Assembly: GCA_029262175.1 (NCBI GenBank)
Contig: JAJCZV010000073.1
Location: forward strand, 1 to 64,000
DNA: 64,000 nucleotides
Reading direction: 5' to 3'
Source: Gemmatimonadota bacterium
GTDB lineage: Bacteria > Gemmatimonadota > Gemmatimonadetes > Palauibacterales > Palauibacteraceae
A model generated the notes under the pieces. The model did no database searches and was not told the DNA's origin. It worked only from the letters and a program-made list of their open reading frames with translations. Positions 9,910-19,752 of this stretch are shown here, in pieces; position 1 is the stretch's first letter; every line of letters starts with the position of its first letter. The position numbers and the translations under genes are program-made.

Positions 9910-11345
9910 CCTCGCATCGGGGTGCGGGGCGAGGCGCAGTGCGCGATGAACTCCGGCGTGCGGTCGGAAAGATAGCCGCAGGCTCCGCAGTTCCGGTATT
10001 TCCGATGGCGGGTGTTGGGGGGCGTGATGCCGCGCGCCGGATCCGGCTCTCGCGACGGCTGGAGGTAGTGTCTTCGCCACGAGCGGCCAACGTGTTGTTG
10101 ATCGCGGGCGAGATCACCCCCCGTTTGCTGCGACCGGCCATTCGGATCCACGACCAAGCCTCGCCCCCACGCGCGACGTTGTTTCTAATCGCGGGTGGCG
10201 CCCCCGAGCCCGACGTCCCTTCCAAACCTGAGGCTGGTTCGAACACCGAGGTTGCCGCGGTCGAGTCAGCGCTCAGGACCCACGCCATCCGCGACCGCTT
10301 CTTTCCGTTTGCAGGACTCGTTCACCAAGAGAGCGAGGTAGAGGCGGCCAGCCGCGCTCTACATCGGGACCTCGTACTCGCCGAGCGAGCTACGGAACCG
10401 GCCATTCAGCCCGACCGCCCCCCCCTCCCGTGGCGAGGGCGGGGCCCCTATGGGCACGGGGGCAAGGGCATGACCGGCGGGGCTCCTTACGGGCGCCCTC
10501 TCCCCGAGCGAGGAAACGACCGCGATGGGTTACAGCTAGACCGACTCCCGCTTCGAATCGGTCCATTCTTCCCGCCGTTGGTCCCGGGTCTCCTTTTGGA
10601 CGTCGAGCTCCACGGCGATGTGGTTCAGGCCGCCGAGCTGGGACCGAATCCCTTTTCCGGTTACGTGGGGGCTTCCGCGACGTGTCCCTTCATGCGGGCC
10701 CTCGCCTCGCCGGTCCGCATCGCCGATCTCGAACTCTCGCGCGCCAGGAGTCACCTGCGGTGGTTGTCCGACGCCCTTCACGCACTGGATCTTTCCGCCC
10801 TCTCGATCCGGGCCCTGGCTCTCGCGGAGCGGCTGGAGGCCGACAATGTCCCGCTGATTTCTGCTGAACTGGCTCGCTTTTCGAGACGCCTCGAGCGTTC
10901 GCGGACGCTGACCTGGGCGACCCGTGGCGTCGGCCATATCCGTGTCGATCAGGTCGGCGACACACACGGGCCGGTGGCTCGGGCAACGGGCGTCGAAGCG
11001 GACGCTCGTTGCGACGACATCGAGTATCTTGCCCTTGGATTTCGTCCCATCGTACACGACGACGGCGACGCCTGGGCTCGTTGGCGACAGAGAATCGGCG
11101 AGGCGCGGCAATCGCTGCGGCTCGTGACACAGGCGGGAGATCGGCGAAGCGGCGGCGCGGGCATCGTGGAGGATCCGCGCGGGATGATCAGGCTGCAGAC
11201 CCACACGCTCGATTCGACGTCCCAGTTGCTGCCGGAACTTGTCACCGGACGCGAGTGGGGAGACGCAGTGCTCGCGGCGGTCAGCCTCGACTTGGATCTG
11301 GAACGTGACGCGCGCTTGACGTCCGTTATCGAAGAAGGCCGATGA
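9906..11345 (+). CDS. Fused NuoB-like/NuoD-like subunit, iron-sulfur cysteines absent
   Basis: GTG start overlaps nuoA stop; N-part PVFPMAGVGGRDAARR...LEVVSSPRAANVLLIAGEITPRLLRPAIRIHDQASPPRATLFLIAGGAP resembles NuoB; C-part LLLDVELHGDVVQAAEL...LERSRTLTWATRGVGHI resembles NuoD/hydrogenase large subunit; only two Cys in the protein. Confidence 0.72.
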   Translation: MTSHRGAGRGAVRDELRRAVGKIAAGSAVPVFPMAGVGGRDAARRIRLSRRLEVVSSPRAANVLLIAGEITPRLLRPAIRIHDQASPPRATLFLIAGGAPEPDVPSKPEAGSNTEVAAVESALRTHAIRDRFFPFAGLVHQESEVEAASRALHRDLVLAERATEPAIQPDRPPLPWRGRGPYGHGGKGMTGGAPYGRPLPERGNDRDGLQLDRLPLRIGPFFPPLVPGLLLDVELHGDVVQAAELGPNPFSGYVGASATCPFMRALASPVRIADLELSRARSHLRWLSDALHALDLSALSIRALALAERLEADNVPLISAELARFSRRLERSRTLTWATRGVGHIRVDQVGDTHGPVARATGVEADARCDDIEYLALGFRPIVHDDGDAWARWRQRIGEARQSLRLVTQAGDRRSGGAGIVEDPRGMIRLQTHTLDSTSQLLPELVTGREWGDAVLAAVSLDLDLERDARLTSVIEEGR

Positions 11346-12271
11346 CCGATGTGGCCGCCGGCGTACTGGCGCTCGGGGTGGCTCTGTTCCTCGGCGTCTA
11401 CCTCGTGAGTGTACTCGATCGATTCGTGTCAGATCTGGTGGCTGGGCATGGCTTGACTGCAAACGTTTTTTGGGCCGGCCCGCGTCGTGCAGTCCTCCTG
11501 CTCCTCCAGCAGCCCAGTCGGACGGAGCGTCCAGATGCCGAGGCTTGGGCGTTCGCGCCTGCGTTGCTCGGAGCCCTCGGGGCATTGGGGCTCGCGACGA
11601 TACCGCTCGCACCCGAGTTGCCGCTGGCCGACAACGCCGACGGCATCGTTTTGTTCGGCGCCGCGATGGCGCTCGTCATGGTCGCCGTGTTCCTGCACGG
11701 CTGGTCCGCCAACTCGGTCTTCCCGTTGATCGGCGCCTACCGGTTCGTAGCGCTGGCCCTCTCGTATGAGATGCCGCTCGCCCTGGTCTTGATCTCGGCG
11801 GCTCTCCCCGCCGAGTCGCTGTCCGTCGGCGAGATCATCCGGTCCCAAACGGATGTTTGGAACGTCATTCGCCAACCCCTCGGGCTCCCGATCTACATGG
11901 TGACGGTCGCGGGTCTGGCCTTTTGGGGTCCGCTCCGCCTGCCCGACGCCGCGGATCTGAGCGGAGGCACGCGCGCGGAGGTCTCGGGCCCGGCCCTCGC
12001 CGCGTGGGAGGTTGGCCGGTCGATGGTTCTGGTGGCCGCGGCGGCCATGGGGGCGGCCGCGTTTCTCGGGGGATGGCTAGGGCCGTGGTTACCCGGCGTC
12101 GTCTGGATGGGGCTCAAGACGTTGGTCCTGTTGGTGCTGATCGTGTGGTCGGGACACCACCTCGCGCGGGTTCGAACCGAGCGGTTCGTGGTGGTCGCGT
12201 GGGTCGTGCTCATCCCGCTCGCCCTTATCGATGTGTTCCTGTCGGGCTGGCTTGCACTGGCCGCTAGATGA
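11342..12271 (+). CDS. nuoH: NADH-quinone oxidoreductase subunit H-like
   Basis: GAYRFVALALSYEMPLAL and TM pattern; ATGA overlap with upstream gene. Confidence 0.88.
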   Translation: MTDVAAGVLALGVALFLGVYLVSVLDRFVSDLVAGHGLTANVFWAGPRRAVLLLLQQPSRTERPDAEAWAFAPALLGALGALGLATIPLAPELPLADNADGIVLFGAAMALVMVAVFLHGWSANSVFPLIGAYRFVALALSYEMPLALVLISAALPAESLSVGEIIRSQTDVWNVIRQPLGLPIYMVTVAGLAFWGPLRLPDAADLSGGTRAEVSGPALAAWEVGRSMVLVAAAAMGAAAFLGGWLGPWLPGVVWMGLKTLVLLVLIVWSGHHLARVRTERFVVVAWVVLIPLALIDVFLSGWLALAAR

Positions 12272-12287
12272 GCCGGGCGAGGACGGC

Positions 12288-12902
12288 GTGACGATCGGAA
12301 CGGACCACGCACCGCTCTTCGCGGACGTCCTGTTCTGGATGCTCGCCGTCGGAAGCGTGCTCGCGGGGTGGCGAGTGTTCCGCGCCGACTCGATGGTGCG
12401 CGCCGCCTATTGGCTGCTCGCGTCGTTTGCGGGCACGGCCGGCATACTCCTATTGCTTCACGCTCGCTTCCTGGGCCTGATCCTGCTCCTCATGATGGCG
12501 GGCGAGATGACGATCATGGCCGCGTTCATGGTCATGTTCATGATGAATCCGGCGGGTCTTAATCCGATGAACATGGTCCATCAACACCGCACGGCGATCA
12601 TCGCGGGGGTGGGAGCGTTTCTCGGGCTGGCGGCGGTCGGCGTCTTCGGCGAATTCCCGGCCCGCCCTCTCCTGGATGCCTCGCAGGTGACGGCGGATCT
12701 CGGGGTGGAGTTGCTCGGTGACTCCATGATGGTGTTCGAGACCGCCGGCGTCGCGCTCCTAGCGACTATGATCGGCTCTATCGCGTTAGCCGCACACCGG
12801 GGTCGCTTCGGTCCGGCGGACGAGGGTTCCGAGCCGCCGGCCCTGGTGCCCGAGGCGGAGACGGTCCGGCCCGGCGACTCGCGTGATGAGGAGCAGTCGT
12901 GA
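12288..12902 (+). CDS. nuoJ: NADH-quinone oxidoreductase subunit J-like
   Basis: TM protein in NuoJ position; LGLILLLMMAGEMTIMAAFMVMFM. Confidence 0.8.
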   Translation: MTIGTDHAPLFADVLFWMLAVGSVLAGWRVFRADSMVRAAYWLLASFAGTAGILLLLHARFLGLILLLMMAGEMTIMAAFMVMFMMNPAGLNPMNMVHQHRTAIIAGVGAFLGLAAVGVFGEFPARPLLDASQVTADLGVELLGDSMMVFETAGVALLATMIGSIALAAHRGRFGPADEGSEPPALVPEAETVRPGDSRDEEQS

Positions 12903-13204
12903 GTCTCGAGATCCTGCTCGTAGTCGCGGCCGCGCTGTTCGGGATCGGTGTTTATGGGGCGCTGAGCCAGCAATCGTTCGTCATGATCATGATGGGACTC
13001 GAGATGATGTTGAACGGCGCCATCCTCGCCGGTGTCTCCCTTTGGTACTTCAGCGCCGCGGGGAGCCCGAAGGGACAATTGCTCGCGATCGTAGCGATGG
13101 CCGTGATGGCCGTGGAGGCAGCCATCGGGTTCGCCCTCGTGATCAACATCTACCGGGTGAGGAAAGCGGACATCACGGAGAAGGTGAAGGCGTTGAGGGG
13201 ATGA
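12899..13204 (+). CDS. nuoK: NADH-quinone oxidoreductase subunit K-like
   Basis: IGVYGALSQQSFVMIMMGLEMMLNGAIL...AVEAAIGFALVINIYR is the NuoK signature. Confidence 0.9.
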   Translation: MSLEILLVVAAALFGIGVYGALSQQSFVMIMMGLEMMLNGAILAGVSLWYFSAAGSPKGQLLAIVAMAVMAVEAAIGFALVINIYRVRKADITEKVKALRG

Positions 13205-13220
13205 AGAGGCGGAGGGCCGT

Positions 13221-15191
13221 ATGATATCAGCCTGGGCATTACCTTTGATCCCGACGCTGGGCGCCGCGGTGATCATCGGCTCCGCGTCTCGTTCGGCAGC
13301 GATGGGGGTCGGCGGCCAGGCGGCCGCTGAACCTCTCGAGGCGGCGGCGAGACGAAGGCTCGGCCGGATCGCGGTGGGCGTGGCGCTCGTTACGCTTCTC
13401 GCGGGGATCGGCGTCGCGGCCACGCAGGCGGCCACTTCGTTCCGGTGGAGCGACCGACTCTCTCTCGAGCTGGCGTCCGACGGCTTCGCCCGAGTGATGG
13501 TGATCCTCGTCCCGCTGATCGGCGTCTGTGTCCTGGCCTACGCGTCGGCCGAGGAGGAGGCTGCTGGCCTACCGCGATTACTGGCGCTGCTCTGTGCCTT
13601 TCTGGGGGCGATGGAGCTCCTCGTGCTGGCCAACGATTTTCTGACATTGCTGATCGGGTTCGAGCTCGTGGGCGCATGTAGCTGGGCCCTGATCGGACAC
13701 CACTGGCGAGATCGGCTCGGTCATCGAGCCGCGAACCACGCCTTCCTCGTCACACGGTTCGGGGACCTCGGTCTGTTCATCGCGGCAGGCGCAGCGTTCT
13801 CGGCCGGCGAGTCGCTTTCGTTCAGTGCGCTGGAGTCGCTCCCACCCGACGCGTTGAACGTGGTCGCAGGCGGCGTCCTGCTGGCGGCGGCCGCCAAGTC
13901 CGCGCAGCTGCCGTTTTCCCCTTGGCTGTTTTCCGCCATGCGGGGACCGACGCCGGTGTCGGCCCTCCTCCACTCGGCGACCATGGTGGCGGCCGGCGCG
14001 TACGTCCTGATTCGCCTGGCTCCCGCCTTCGAGCCGACGGGGTGGTTCGGTCCGACGGTCGCGGGAATCGGCCTCGCGACAGCGATCGCGGGCGGCGTGG
14101 TCGCCGCCCTCCACACGGAGATCAAGAAGGTGCTCGCCGCATCCACATCCGCCCAATACGGTCTCATGTTCGTTGCCGTGGGGGCCGGATCGGCGGCCGC
14201 TTCCTCCCTGCATCTCGTGGCGCACGCCGCATTCAAGGCGCTGTTGTTCCTCGGTGCGGGGATCGCGATACACGCCGCCGGTACCGGAGACCTACGTCGA
14301 ATGAGGCTCGGATCGTCGCTCAGGGAGGTCCGCGTCTTGTTCGCGATCGGGGCGCTGGCGCTCGCCGCCGTCCCGCCCCTCGGGGGCTCGTTCACGAAGG
14401 AGGCGGTAGTGGATGCGGCGAGTGCCCGAAGTCTCGGGCTCGGTCTCGGGGTGCTGATCGCCGGACTGTTGAGCGCGCTCTACGCGGGGCGCGTTCAGCT
14501 TCTCGCGTTTGGCCGCGGGGAAGCGGTCGCGCGACGGCGTCCCGGTCTTGGACCGTTGGTCAGTCTCGGGATCCTCGCCCTCGTCTCGATTGCCCTCGGG
14601 GGCTTGTGGTTGCCGATTGGAGAAGAGCTGGCGGGGAAAGTGCTGGGGAGCGCGCTTCCGCACGGGCCTGGCTGGGCGGTGCCGGCTTCACTGGCGAGCG
14701 TCGCGACCGGCCTCGGCCTCGTTTGGTGGCTCGGTGCGCGAGGGGCGTTAGTGACGATCGGCCTCAGGCCATGGGGGGAGCGCGCAGCCGACGCCTGGCT
14801 TGGACTCGGTCCGGCGACCGGGCGAGGCATCGCGGACCTGATCGAGCGGCTCTCGAACGCCTTGGCGGTACTAGACGATCGCGCGGTGGACGCGGGCATT
14901 CGAGCCGCCGTTCGCACTGGTTCCGCGATCTCGCGTCTCTCGAGCACCGTGGTCGAGATTCGGATCGACGCCGTCGTTCGGGGGATCGCGAGGTGCGCAA
15001 CCGCCCTGGCCTACGGGAGCCGGATGGCGGACGATCGGGGTCTGGACGCGGCGGCGGAGGGAGTCGCGCGCGGGGTCGGCGCAGGTGGCCGACGCGCCCG
15101 ACAACTGCAATCCGGCTTTGTCCATCACTACTACGTGTTGCTCTCGGCCGGCTTCGCGGTAGCGGTACTCGTCCTCTTGTGGCTCCGGTGA
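13221..15191 (+). CDS. nuoL: NADH-quinone oxidoreductase subunit L-like antiporter subunit
   Basis: ELVGACSWALIGHHW, FSPWLFSAMRGPTPVSALLHSATMVAAGAYVLIRL, IKKVLAASTSAQYGLMF, HAAFKALLFLGAG. Confidence 0.93.
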   Translation: MISAWALPLIPTLGAAVIIGSASRSAAMGVGGQAAAEPLEAAARRRLGRIAVGVALVTLLAGIGVAATQAATSFRWSDRLSLELASDGFARVMVILVPLIGVCVLAYASAEEEAAGLPRLLALLCAFLGAMELLVLANDFLTLLIGFELVGACSWALIGHHWRDRLGHRAANHAFLVTRFGDLGLFIAAGAAFSAGESLSFSALESLPPDALNVVAGGVLLAAAAKSAQLPFSPWLFSAMRGPTPVSALLHSATMVAAGAYVLIRLAPAFEPTGWFGPTVAGIGLATAIAGGVVAALHTEIKKVLAASTSAQYGLMFVAVGAGSAAASSLHLVAHAAFKALLFLGAGIAIHAAGTGDLRRMRLGSSLREVRVLFAIGALALAAVPPLGGSFTKEAVVDAASARSLGLGLGVLIAGLLSALYAGRVQLLAFGRGEAVARRRPGLGPLVSLGILALVSIALGGLWLPIGEELAGKVLGSALPHGPGWAVPASLASVATGLGLVWWLGARGALVTIGLRPWGERAADAWLGLGPATGRGIADLIERLSNALAVLDDRAVDAGIRAAVRTGSAISRLSSTVVEIRIDAVVRGIARCATALAYGSRMADDRGLDAAAEGVARGVGAGGRRARQLQSGFVHHYYVLLSAGFAVAVLVLLWLR

Positions 15192-15295
15192 CCGATGCGA
15201 CGAAAACGAGCTAAGCCAATGGAACTCGGTCTCGCTCCACCATGCCCTGGATACGCCTGCGGCACGGCCGCCAACGCCGGCTCGCGAGGGCGACC

Positions 15296-16795
15296 ATGCT
15301 GACGGCATCGATCTTCATCCCTCTCGGCGGTGCCGGCCTGCTATGGCTCCGGCGAGACATGGAACCCCGCCTTGCGCGGCTCATCGCGCTCGGTGTCTCC
15401 ATGGTGCCTCTCATCCTCATGGCGGCTGCTTGGATACGCTTCCAGCCGGGGCCCGGGCTGCACTTCCAGCTCATCGAGTCCGTCCCCTGGATCCCTACGC
15501 TCGGCGTCAGCTACCGCGTAGGGGTGGATGGGCTCTCGCTCCCGCTCGCGGCGTTGACCGCGCTCCTCTTCACGGTCTCCATCGCCTACCCGGTCGATCT
15601 TAAGGGACGGGCCGCCGAATACTTCGGCTTCTTCCTTTTCCTGGAGTTCGCCTCGCTGGGAGTGTTCCTGGCCCTCGACCTGTTTCTGTTCTATGTGTTC
15701 TGGGACCTCACCCTCGTGGGCATGTACTTCCTGATCGGCGTCTGGGGGCATGGAGAGGAAGCGCGACGTGCGGCGCTCAAATTCTTCCTGTACACCCTAG
15801 CGGGATCTCTCGTGATGCTGCTCGCCATCCTGGGCCTCTACCTTGCCACGGAGCCGCGCACGTTCGACATGGCCGAGATCATCCGTCAACGTCCGCTTGC
15901 GGGTGGGGGACTGCGAGCGTCGCTCGTCTTTCTCGGTCTGGCCATCGGCTTCGGGATCAAGACGCCGCTCGTGCCTGTGCACACCTGGCTGCCTCCGGCG
16001 CACGTCGATGCCCCCGCCCCGGCATCGGCGATCCTAGCGGGGGTGCTTCTCAAGATGGGCACGTACGGATTCGTGAGGATCTCGCTATCGATGATGCCCG
16101 AGACTTTTCGTCGGTACGCGCTGCCGCTCGCCATCTTCGCGGTCGTCAGCATCGTCTATGGCGCGCTCGTCGCGCTGGCCCAACCGAATCTGAAGCGGCG
16201 GATCGCCTACACTAGCGTCAATCACATGGGCTACACGATTCTCGGGATCGCGGCGGCCGGAGCGGTCGTGCTCGGGAGCGAGACGGCTCGAGCGTTAGCG
16301 ATGACGGGCGCGATCGTCGAGATGGTGGCCCACGGGGTTATCACCGGCGCGCTGTTCCTCATTAGCGGATCCATCTGGCAACGCGCGAAAACATACGAGA
16401 TCGACGAACTCGGCGGGCTGGCCGGTCGGGCGCCGTGGCTCACCGCCGCGGCGAGCGTGGCCGCGTTCGCGAGCCTAGGGCTTCCGGGCCTCGCTGGCTT
16501 CGTGGCAGAGTTCCAGATTTTCGTCGGCACCTTTGCCGTCTACCCCGTGCTGGCAGGCATCGCGCTGCTGGGCATCATCATCACGGCGGCCCTCTTCCTG
16601 CTGATGCTGCAACGCCTCTTCCTCGGCGACCTGCCCGAGCGGTGGGCCGACTGGCCGCGGCTGGAGCGCTCAGAACGGTGGGGCCTGGCCGTGCTGATCT
16701 TGTTCATAATCCTCATCGGCGTCGTTCCCGCACCTCTTCTGGCCGTGATCCAGCCGACCGCCGACGCTCTGATCGAGCTCCTCGGGACTCCCTGA
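15296..16795 (+). CDS. nuoM: NADH-quinone oxidoreductase subunit M-like antiporter subunit
   Basis: TPLVPVHTWLPPAHVDAPAPASAILAGVLLKMGTYG, LKRRIAYTSVNHMGYTILG; start could also be 15242. Confidence 0.92.
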   Translation: MLTASIFIPLGGAGLLWLRRDMEPRLARLIALGVSMVPLILMAAAWIRFQPGPGLHFQLIESVPWIPTLGVSYRVGVDGLSLPLAALTALLFTVSIAYPVDLKGRAAEYFGFFLFLEFASLGVFLALDLFLFYVFWDLTLVGMYFLIGVWGHGEEARRAALKFFLYTLAGSLVMLLAILGLYLATEPRTFDMAEIIRQRPLAGGGLRASLVFLGLAIGFGIKTPLVPVHTWLPPAHVDAPAPASAILAGVLLKMGTYGFVRISLSMMPETFRRYALPLAIFAVVSIVYGALVALAQPNLKRRIAYTSVNHMGYTILGIAAAGAVVLGSETARALAMTGAIVEMVAHGVITGALFLISGSIWQRAKTYEIDELGGLAGRAPWLTAAASVAAFASLGLPGLAGFVAEFQIFVGTFAVYPVLAGIALLGIIITAALFLLMLQRLFLGDLPERWADWPRLERSERWGLAVLILFIILIGVVPAPLLAVIQPTADALIELLGTP

Positions 16796-16803
16796 GATAG
16801 CCT

Positions 16804-18222
16804 ATGCCGGTTCAGGACGTCGTTCCAGAGCTGATTCTGCTGGGCGGAGGCGTGGGCGTGTTGCTCTTCGCGCTCTTCGCGCCACGGCGAGTACAGCCGG
16901 CGGCCGCGGGACTGTCACTGCTCGTGTTGGCGGCGGTCGCGATGGTTTCGATCCCAATGCTCGGCGAGCAGCAGACCCTGACATTCTTCGAGACGTTCGC
17001 CATCGACGACACCGCCCTCTGGGGCAAGCTCATGGTCCTGTCAGTTACGGCTCTGATCGTGCTCTTGTGCGTTGATTGGTTCCGCACGGATGCGCGGCAC
17101 GGCGAATCCTACACGCTATTCCTGTTCTCAGGGCTCGGGGCCATCCTGCTGGCGGGGGCCGCCGACCTCATGGAGCTCGTGCTGGCAGCACTTCTCGCCT
17201 CAGCGCCCGGGTACGCTCTAGCGGCCTATCACCGACAGTCCCGGCAGGCCAGCGAAGCGGGGATCAAATACTACCTACTCGGCGGCCTGGCGAATGGCGG
17301 CATGCTGTACGGGGCCATGCTCCTGTTCGGGCTCTCGGGCGGCACGACGTTTTCGCAGCTCGCCCAACAGCTTCCGGAGGCGGACGCGTTTCCCGCCGCG
17401 GCCGGGTTCGGCCTCGTGGTCGTCGGGCTAGCGTTCAAGCTGGGGGCCGTCCCTGCGCACGCGTGGATGCCTGATGTCGCCGACGGATCACCGGCCCCGG
17501 CCGCCGCCTTCCTGACGATAGCCCCGAAGATCGGCGCCTTCATCGCGTTGAGCCGGCTCGTGGCGGTCATGCCGGAGGAGCTGGTGGCCTGGCGGCCTCT
17601 TCTAGCCATCCTGGCTGCGACCACCATGACGATCGGCAATCTCTCCTGCCTCTGGCAGGATGACATCCGGCGGCTGCTTGGCTGGTCGGCCGTGTCGCAA
17701 ACAGGGTACGGGCTGATGGCGATCACGGCCCTCGGACGCAGCCACCTGGCGCTACCGGCCTTGTTGTTTTTTCTTGCGGCTTATTCGCTCGCGAACATCG
17801 CAGCCTTCGGGGTGGTGATTTCGCTCCGAGGGCTTCGAACGCGCGCGGACTTCGCCGGGTTGTCGCGGACACGACCTGCGCTTTCGCTGGCGCTGGTGAT
17901 CGCATTTCTTTCGTTCGTGGGCATCCCTCCGCTGGCGGGCTTCACCGCGAAGCTCGCTCTTTTTACGGCGACCATGGAGGCTGGCTACACTTGGCTCGCG
18001 GCACTCGCGGTCGCGAACACCGTCGCCTCGCTCTTCTACTACGCCCGGTTCCTGGGGCCGGCCTACTTCGAGCCGCCCGACGGCGACCGAGACGTGTTCG
18101 GCTGGCGCCCGCTTCTGGTCGTGGCGGTCTGCACCGTTGGCTTGATCGCGCTCGGCCTTGGAGCAGAAATCGCGATCGACGCGTTCGGCCGAGCCGCGCT
18201 GCTGCCGGGATCGACCCCGTGA
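16804..18222 (+). CDS. nuoN: NADH-quinone oxidoreductase subunit N-like antiporter subunit
   Basis: AFKLGAVPAHAWMPDVADGSPAPAAAFLTIAPKIGAF; IRRLLGWSAVSQTGYGLMA. Confidence 0.92.
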   Translation: MPVQDVVPELILLGGGVGVLLFALFAPRRVQPAAAGLSLLVLAAVAMVSIPMLGEQQTLTFFETFAIDDTALWGKLMVLSVTALIVLLCVDWFRTDARHGESYTLFLFSGLGAILLAGAADLMELVLAALLASAPGYALAAYHRQSRQASEAGIKYYLLGGLANGGMLYGAMLLFGLSGGTTFSQLAQQLPEADAFPAAAGFGLVVVGLAFKLGAVPAHAWMPDVADGSPAPAAAFLTIAPKIGAFIALSRLVAVMPEELVAWRPLLAILAATTMTIGNLSCLWQDDIRRLLGWSAVSQTGYGLMAITALGRSHLALPALLFFLAAYSLANIAAFGVVISLRGLRTRADFAGLSRTRPALSLALVIAFLSFVGIPPLAGFTAKLALFTATMEAGYTWLAALAVANTVASLFYYARFLGPAYFEPPDGDRDVFGWRPLLVVAVCTVGLIALGLGAEIAIDAFGRAALLPGSTP

Positions 18223-18291
18223 ACCCTACTCCGTCGGAAAGGAGCCCCCTCGTGTGGAGACGCTCCCGCTTCGGGGCCTGCGTCGCGTCTC

Positions 18292-18612
18292 TCAGGCATG
18301 CCGAGCAACCCGCGCCCTCGGAACGACGAGTGCGGTAAGCCCGATCACGAGTCCCACGAAGACATTGTTCAACGCCAGACCGGTACCTTCGCGGAGTCCG
18401 GGCACGAACGCCGCGACGACGAGCCACAGGCCCAACACGACCTCCGCCCAGCCTTCCCACCGCACCTGAGTGACGAGAGGAACCCCCATCACGAGCACCA
18501 ACAACCCTGCCAACAGGTTGCTCCACATGTACGCCTCCGACCCGAAGCCGAGGAACGCGCTGAAGGCGACCCACAGTCCGAGCACGGCCAGGATCCATCG
18601 CGAACCAGTCAT
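18292..18612 (-). CDS. SPW-repeat-like small membrane protein
   Basis: W-x-LAVLGLWVAFSAFLGF ... WAEVVLGLWLVVAAFVPG two-repeat TM pattern. Confidence 0.65.
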   Translation of the reverse strand: MTGSRWILAVLGLWVAFSAFLGFGSEAYMWSNLLAGLLVLVMGVPLVTQVRWEGWAEVVLGLWLVVAAFVPGLREGTGLALNNVFVGLVIGLTALVVPRARVARHA

Positions 18613-18798
18613 CGCATCCTCCCCGGAGGCGACCCTCGTGTCGCGCTCCGTCGACCATCTGGCATCAAGATGAGAACTTCGAACTCAAGACGACGTTAGA
18701 CGGACATGACGGTTCTTTCATTAGGGAATTGGCGGCATCGAGTCGAAGGGTCGTCGCACGTAACGGCGTGAGCGAGAACCACGCTTAGGGGTGAACAC

Positions 18799-19752
18799 TC
18801 AGTGCAGATGCGAGTGCGTTGGAGAGCGACCCGGATCGCCACCAGCTGCAGTACCCAGGACATCGGCGATGTCGCTTCGCCGGGTCCGAACGGCGTGGAC
18901 TCCCGCGGCTATGCACTCGCGCTTCGCGGCGAAGTCGAGCACGTCGATCGCGCGGCGGAACCGCGGGCGTAGGACCAAATCGGCTCCCTCGAAGCGCAAA
19001 TCCGCGTGTCGCAGGTGGCAGATCTCTACCGCCCGCATCAGAGCTTGGAAGCCGTTGTGGATAGGACGATCCGACGGTTGCTGGATCGGATCGACGGCGA
19101 TCACGATCGTCGCCCCAAACCCGCGTGCCACATCGACCGGGGCAAGGTCCGCGTAGGCCCCATCAGACAGCAGGTAACCGTCTCTTTCGAGCGGAGGAAG
19201 CACGCCGGCCAACGCCGCGCTCGCGTAGACCGCGTCGGCCGCCGGGCCCTCCTTGAGCACTACGCGCTCGCCCGTACGCAGATCGGTTGCGCAGATAGCG
19301 ACGGGGACTCGCCCTCCGTCCAGATCTCGGCCCTGGGTCAGCGTACGCAGCAGTGCGTTCGCCGTCGCTGCGGAACCCTCGCCCGCCCCCCAACCGCGCA
19401 TCAGCGCCCACATAGCTCGCGCGCCGCGGAAGCCCGTTTGGGCCCGCCGGAGCAATCGCGGGCTCGAGCCGTGCCAAAGCGGGACGGGGCCTGGGAACGC
19501 CTCGGTATCCATGGTCACGAGCAACCGGTACCAGTCCGGATTCAACGAGTATGTGGCCCCGACGATCGCACCCATCGAGACCCCGACGATCGCGGAAGGG
19601 GCAAAGCCCGCGGCGTTGAGCGCTCTGAGCACTCCCACGTGTGCGAACCCTCGCGCGCCCCCGCCCGAGAGCACGAGCGTGAAGTCGAGGGGTCGTTTCA
19701 GGCCGCTTCCCTCGGCGGACTCTACCGAAGGCCCGGGCGCGCTCGAGATCAT
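18799..19752 (-). CDS. Patatin-like phospholipase family protein
   Basis: LVLSGGGARGFAHVGVL, GVSMGA nucleophile elbow, DGAYADLAPVDVA. Confidence 0.9.
   Translation of the reverse strand: MISSAPGPSVESAEGSGLKRPLDFTLVLSGGGARGFAHVGVLRALNAAGFAPSAIVGVSMGAIVGATYSLNPDWYRLLVTMDTEAFPGPVPLWHGSSPRLLRRAQTGFRGARAMWALMRGWGAGEGSAATANALLRTLTQGRDLDGGRVPVAICATDLRTGERVVLKEGPAADAVYASAALAGVLPPLERDGYLLSDGAYADLAPVDVARGFGATIVIAVDPIQQPSDRPIHNGFQALMRAVEICHLRHADLRFEGADLVLRPRFRRAIDVLDFAAKRECIAAGVHAVRTRRSDIADVLGTAAGGDPGRSPTHSHLH

Noticed and set aside
9906-11345. Fused NuoB/D-like ORF as a pseudogene
   Set aside because: Intact 479-codon frame, start/stop overlaps with both neighbours, no internal stop; cysteine loss alone does not show decay
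18670-18720. Possible copy of the element upstream of the SPW-repeat gene
   Set aside because: TGAG/TTC words present but no 11-bp phasing
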